Source of the DNA: SURF-13 sp038924245
GTDB lineage: Bacteria; Pseudomonadota; Gammaproteobacteria; SURF-13
Length of the DNA stretch: 7,946 nucleotides
Assembly (NCBI GenBank): GCA_038924245.1
Contig: JBCKVB010000047.1
Span: forward strand, 1-7,946
Reading direction: 5' to 3'
The stretch's first letter is position 1; every line of letters begins with the position of its first letter. Of the stretch, positions 6,627 to 7,946 are shown one piece after another. The translations under genes and the position numbers were made by a program. The notes below the pieces were generated by a model. That model did not search any database. It was not told where the DNA came from and was given only the letters and a program-made list of their open reading frames with translations.

Positions 6627-7223
6627 TTATTTGGCATGGCGCCGCCATACCAGCGTGCGGTTGTTGACCGGCATTGCGTAGTCCATCAGCCGCGTCATAC
6701 CGTGCGCCTGGGCCAGTGTATCCAGCGCCTCAAAATCACGCACGCCGCTCAACGGGTCGCGCGCCTTGAGCCAGGCGTCGAAACGCGCGTTACTCGCGCT
6801 GGTGTATTGGCCGCCGTAATTGAAAGGTCCGTACAGGGCAAACACACCGCCGCGTTCCAGGACTTTAGCGGCCCCCGCGAACATGCGCTGCACCTCCGGC
6901 CAGGACAGGATGTGCGCGGTATTGGCGCTGAACACCGCATCCGCGCTGACCACGGGCCAGGGCTCTTGATTCACATCCAGTTGCAGCGGCGCCAACACGT
7001 TGGCGAGACACGCCTCCTCCCGCCATGCATTGATGCTGGCGAGATTTTCGGCGACATCGCCCGGCTGCCAAACCAGATGCGGCAGATGCCGCGCAAAGTA
7101 CACCGCGTGCTGTCCCGTGCCGCTGCCGATCTCCAGCGCTGCGCGACACTCCGCGAACACCTCGCGCAACACGGCGAGTATGGGTTCCTTATTTTCGTCG
7201 CAGGCGGCGGAATAGAGTTTCAT
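6627..7223 (-). CDS. DUF938-family SAM-dependent methyltransferase-like protein
   Basis: A 198-residue cytoplasmic protein with a class I methyltransferase fold. The start MKLYSAACDENKEPIL is the DUF938 signature. Motif I is LEIGSGTGQHAVYFA (31-45, SAM-binding glycines). The acidic residue at the end of strand 2 lies in PGDV (Asp56), motif IV-like sequence is DAVFSANTAHI (95-105), and the conserved block YGPFNYGGQYTSASNARFD follows (131-149). The substrate is unknown. I chose the ATG at 7223 over an in-frame upstream start at 7286 because the extra 21 residues do not fit the family. No Shine-Dalgarno is visible; CAAACCCTC precedes the ATG, and a dyad ends 9 nt upstream. Genes on both sides are on the same strand but separated by 257 nt and 84 nt, so it is probably transcribed alone. 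Sharing SAM chemistry with metE is not evidence of a link. Confidence 0.85.
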   Translation of the reverse strand: MKLYSAACDENKEPILAVLREVFAECRAALEIGSGTGQHAVYFARHLPHLVWQPGDVAENLASINAWREEACLANVLAPLQLDVNQEPWPVVSADAVFSANTAHILSWPEVQRMFAGAAKVLERGGVFALYGPFNYGGQYTSASNARFDAWLKARDPLSGVRDFEALDTLAQAHGMTRLMDYAMPVNNRTLVWRRHAK

Positions 7224-7232
7224 GAGGGTTTG

Positions 7233-7262
7233 AATTTTGCCATAGCTCACTATGGTAGAATT
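7233..7262. promoter_or_regulatory. Imperfect dyad just upstream of the methyltransferase start
   Basis: CCATAG-CTCA-CTATGG (7240-7255) is an exact 6-bp inverted repeat. The symmetry extends to 13-bp arms (7233-7245 and 7250-7262) with two mismatches, both G-T. It ends 9 nt before the ATG at 7223, where the ribosome site should be. A weak -10-like CATAAT (7265-7260) overlaps its far edge. It could be an operator or a translation-controlling hairpin; no T-run supports a terminator. Confidence 0.4.
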
Positions 7263-7307
7263 ATGGCAGATGGGAATTAATCTCATCTAGTTGCTTATGG
7301 AAATTTG

Positions 7308-7481
7308 CTACTCAAAGAGACCGGCATGCGTGCCGGTACGCGTAAAGACGATGTAACCGCCATCCCGCAAATAGCGGCCCGAATGGGTCAGGCGCTCCCA
7401 ATCCTTTCGGAATTGCTTGGTTCTATCGCTGTTTCTTGGCGGGCTTGCGCGCTTTTCCTGCGCTGGTTTTTTCGAGGTCAT
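7308..7481 (-). pseudogene. Internally deleted YafQ-family toxin (57 codons)
   Basis: An unbroken 57-codon frame, MTSKKPAQEK to THAGLFE, starts at an ATG inside the antitoxin gene (59-nt overlap) with AAGGA 8 nt upstream. Residues 19-37 (DRTKQFRKDWERLTHSGRY) match the N-terminus of YafQ-type RNase toxins, and residues 41-57 (GGYIVFTRTGTHAGLFE) match their C-terminal strand and end. Intact relatives are about 90-115 residues. The middle, which carries the HPL segment, the WxxxRxxH stretch and the xDxLLIY strand with the catalytic His/Asp residues, is absent, while the two ends are joined in frame. Only the C-terminal GTH histidine remains. RNase activity is very unlikely. The fused peptide might still bind the antitoxin, or it may simply be decaying. 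Family motifs are from memory. Confidence 0.75.
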
Positions 7482-7731
7482 CCAAGAGGTCCTTTGCGGA
7501 ATGGAACTTCGCCTTTCCTATCGAACGGGCTTCTTGCATCGCGGCGATGGTTGTCGCATTCGGGGTTTTTATTTTGAACGGCAACCCTTGATGAGCAACG
7601 ACCTGCCGCAAGAACAGGCGGATCGCATCGCTGAGTTTAAGACCGCACTCGGCCAGCACCTCGGAGGCGCGATCTTTCAGATCCGGTTCGATCCTGGAGC
7701 GGACATCAGCAGTTTTCAGGGTCGAGAGCAA
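7423..7731 (-). CDS. RelB/DinJ-family antitoxin
   Basis: A 102-residue antitoxin of a type II toxin-antitoxin module. The N-terminal part (about 8-47: ADVRSRIEPDLKDRASEVL, then LKLSDAIRLFLRQVV) is the ribbon-helix-helix DNA-binding domain of the DinJ/RelB group, followed by the typical HQGLPF. The C-terminal tail (about 58-102) should wrap the toxin and ends lysine-rich. The start is a TTG at 7731, supported by a perfect AGGAGG 7 nt upstream; no ATG is placed as well. The partner gene overlaps its 3' end by 59 nt in another frame and is internally deleted, so this antitoxin looks orphaned. Like its family it should autorepress by binding the palindrome in its own promoter. No frameshift or missing segment is seen in it. 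Confidence 0.88.
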   Translation of the reverse strand: MLSTLKTADVRSRIEPDLKDRASEVLAECGLKLSDAIRLFLRQVVAHQGLPFKIKTPNATTIAAMQEARSIGKAKFHSAKDLLDDLEKTSAGKARKPAKKQR

Positions 7732-7738
7732 TTCGTTT

Positions 7739-7744
7739 CCTCCT
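7739..7744 (-). promoter_or_regulatory. Strong Shine-Dalgarno of the antitoxin gene
   Basis: AGGAGG on the minus strand lies 7 nt before the TTG at 7731. It is the only consensus ribosome site in the window and decides the non-ATG start. Confidence 0.85.
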
Positions 7745-7755
7745 AGCGTAGTGCC

Positions 7756-7784
7756 AATGTAGCTACATTATGACCGATTGTCAA
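7756..7784 (-). promoter_or_regulatory. Toxin-antitoxin promoter with palindromic operator
   Basis: On the minus strand, a perfect -35 TTGACA (7784-7779) and a -10 TACATT (7761-7756) are 17 bp apart, the best sigma-70 promoter in the window. The -10 is half of an exact 14-bp palindrome, AATGTAGCTACATT (7756-7769), so a bound repressor would block RNA polymerase. This is the expected arrangement for autorepression by a ribbon-helix-helix antitoxin. The 5' leader would be about 15-20 nt. Bases 7800-7833 upstream are AT-rich, with no other feature. Confidence 0.75.
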
Positions 7785-7833
7785 GGTGGGCAAGTAGCTG
7801 GCAAAATATATTATAACTTGTTGATTTATAAAG

Positions 7834-7907
7834 TGCCCCGGAGACGATTTGAACGTCCGACCTTCCCCTTAGGAGGGGGATGCTCTATCCATCTGAGCTA
7901 CCGGGGC
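7834..7907 (-). tRNA. tRNA-Arg (anticodon CCU)
   Basis: On the minus strand a complete 74-nt cloverleaf is present: acceptor GCCCCGG pairs with CCGGGGC; D arm GCTC/GAGC; anticodon stem TCCCC/GGGGA with loop CTCCTAA, giving anticodon CCT; variable AGGTC; T arm GGACG-TTCAAAT-CGTCT with one G-U pair; discriminator A. The 3' CCA is not encoded, since CTT follows the discriminator. The tRNA reads AGG arginine codons. Its 3' end points at the toxin-antitoxin locus, the side where elements usually integrate, but I find no second copy of the tRNA 3' end in the window. Confidence 0.95.
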
Positions 7908-7921
7908 GAACCGTGAACCGT
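7908..7921. repeat. Tandem GAACCGT pair upstream of the tRNA
   Basis: GAACCGT occurs twice head to tail directly upstream of the tRNA 5' end. The remaining bases to 7946 are too few to identify anything. It may be chance or part of a tRNA leader. Confidence 0.35.
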
Positions 7922-7946
7922 GGCGATGCCATCCCTGGCGTAACCG

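Noticed and set aside
7320..7337. ACCGGCA-TGCG-TGCCGGT hairpin as a terminator
   Set aside because: It lies inside the coding sequence of the YafQ remnant (RTGTHAG codons) and no T-run follows.
7305..7577. 90-codon plus-strand frame across the toxin-antitoxin locus
   Set aside because: It is antisense to the antitoxin and toxin remnant and resembles no family I recognise.

Overview
The window reads as chromosomal DNA of a high-GC proteobacterium, most likely a gammaproteobacterium. The pointers are the rppH-ptsP gene pair with a divergent HAD phosphatase, a cobalamin-independent MetE, and intergenic GC-rich hairpin repeats of the CCCTCTCCC/GGGAGAGGG kind. The genus cannot be read from the sequence.

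Layout: (a) 1-403, minus strand: relic of a WYL-domain transcriptional regulator, broken by internal losses and capped by a 29-bp near-perfect palindrome. (b) 405-3201, minus: rppH then ptsP, an mRNA 5'-end processing enzyme and Enzyme I of the nitrogen-related phosphotransfer chain. (c) 3202-3312: divergent intergenic region made almost wholly of purine/pyrimidine-biased repeats forming a long imperfect palindrome. (d) 3313-3972, plus: HAD-IB phosphatase. (e) 3973-4071: convergent gap filled by two hairpins inside an outer clamp, a likely bidirectional terminator. (f) 4072-6369, minus: metE. (g) 6370-6626: an AT-rich dyad near metE followed by a block of GC-rich direct and inverted repeats. 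(h) 6627-7223, minus: DUF938-type SAM-dependent methyltransferase. (i) 7308-7784, minus: toxin-antitoxin locus with a good promoter, a palindromic operator and an intact RelB/DinJ-type antitoxin, but a YafQ-type toxin reduced to 57 residues by an apparent in-frame internal loss. (j) 7834-7907, minus: tRNA-Arg(CCU), whose 3' end faces the toxin-antitoxin locus.

The five full-length genes apart from the antitoxin are ordinary housekeeping or conserved genes with intact catalytic residues. The accessory signal lies at the two edges (decayed WYL regulator, decayed toxin-antitoxin module beside a tRNA) and in the intergenic repeats. I see no convincing undescribed multi-gene system. The items most worth checking are the mini-YafQ left beside an intact antitoxin and its operator, and the palindromic repeat that supplies the whole divergent promoter region of rppH and the HAD gene.
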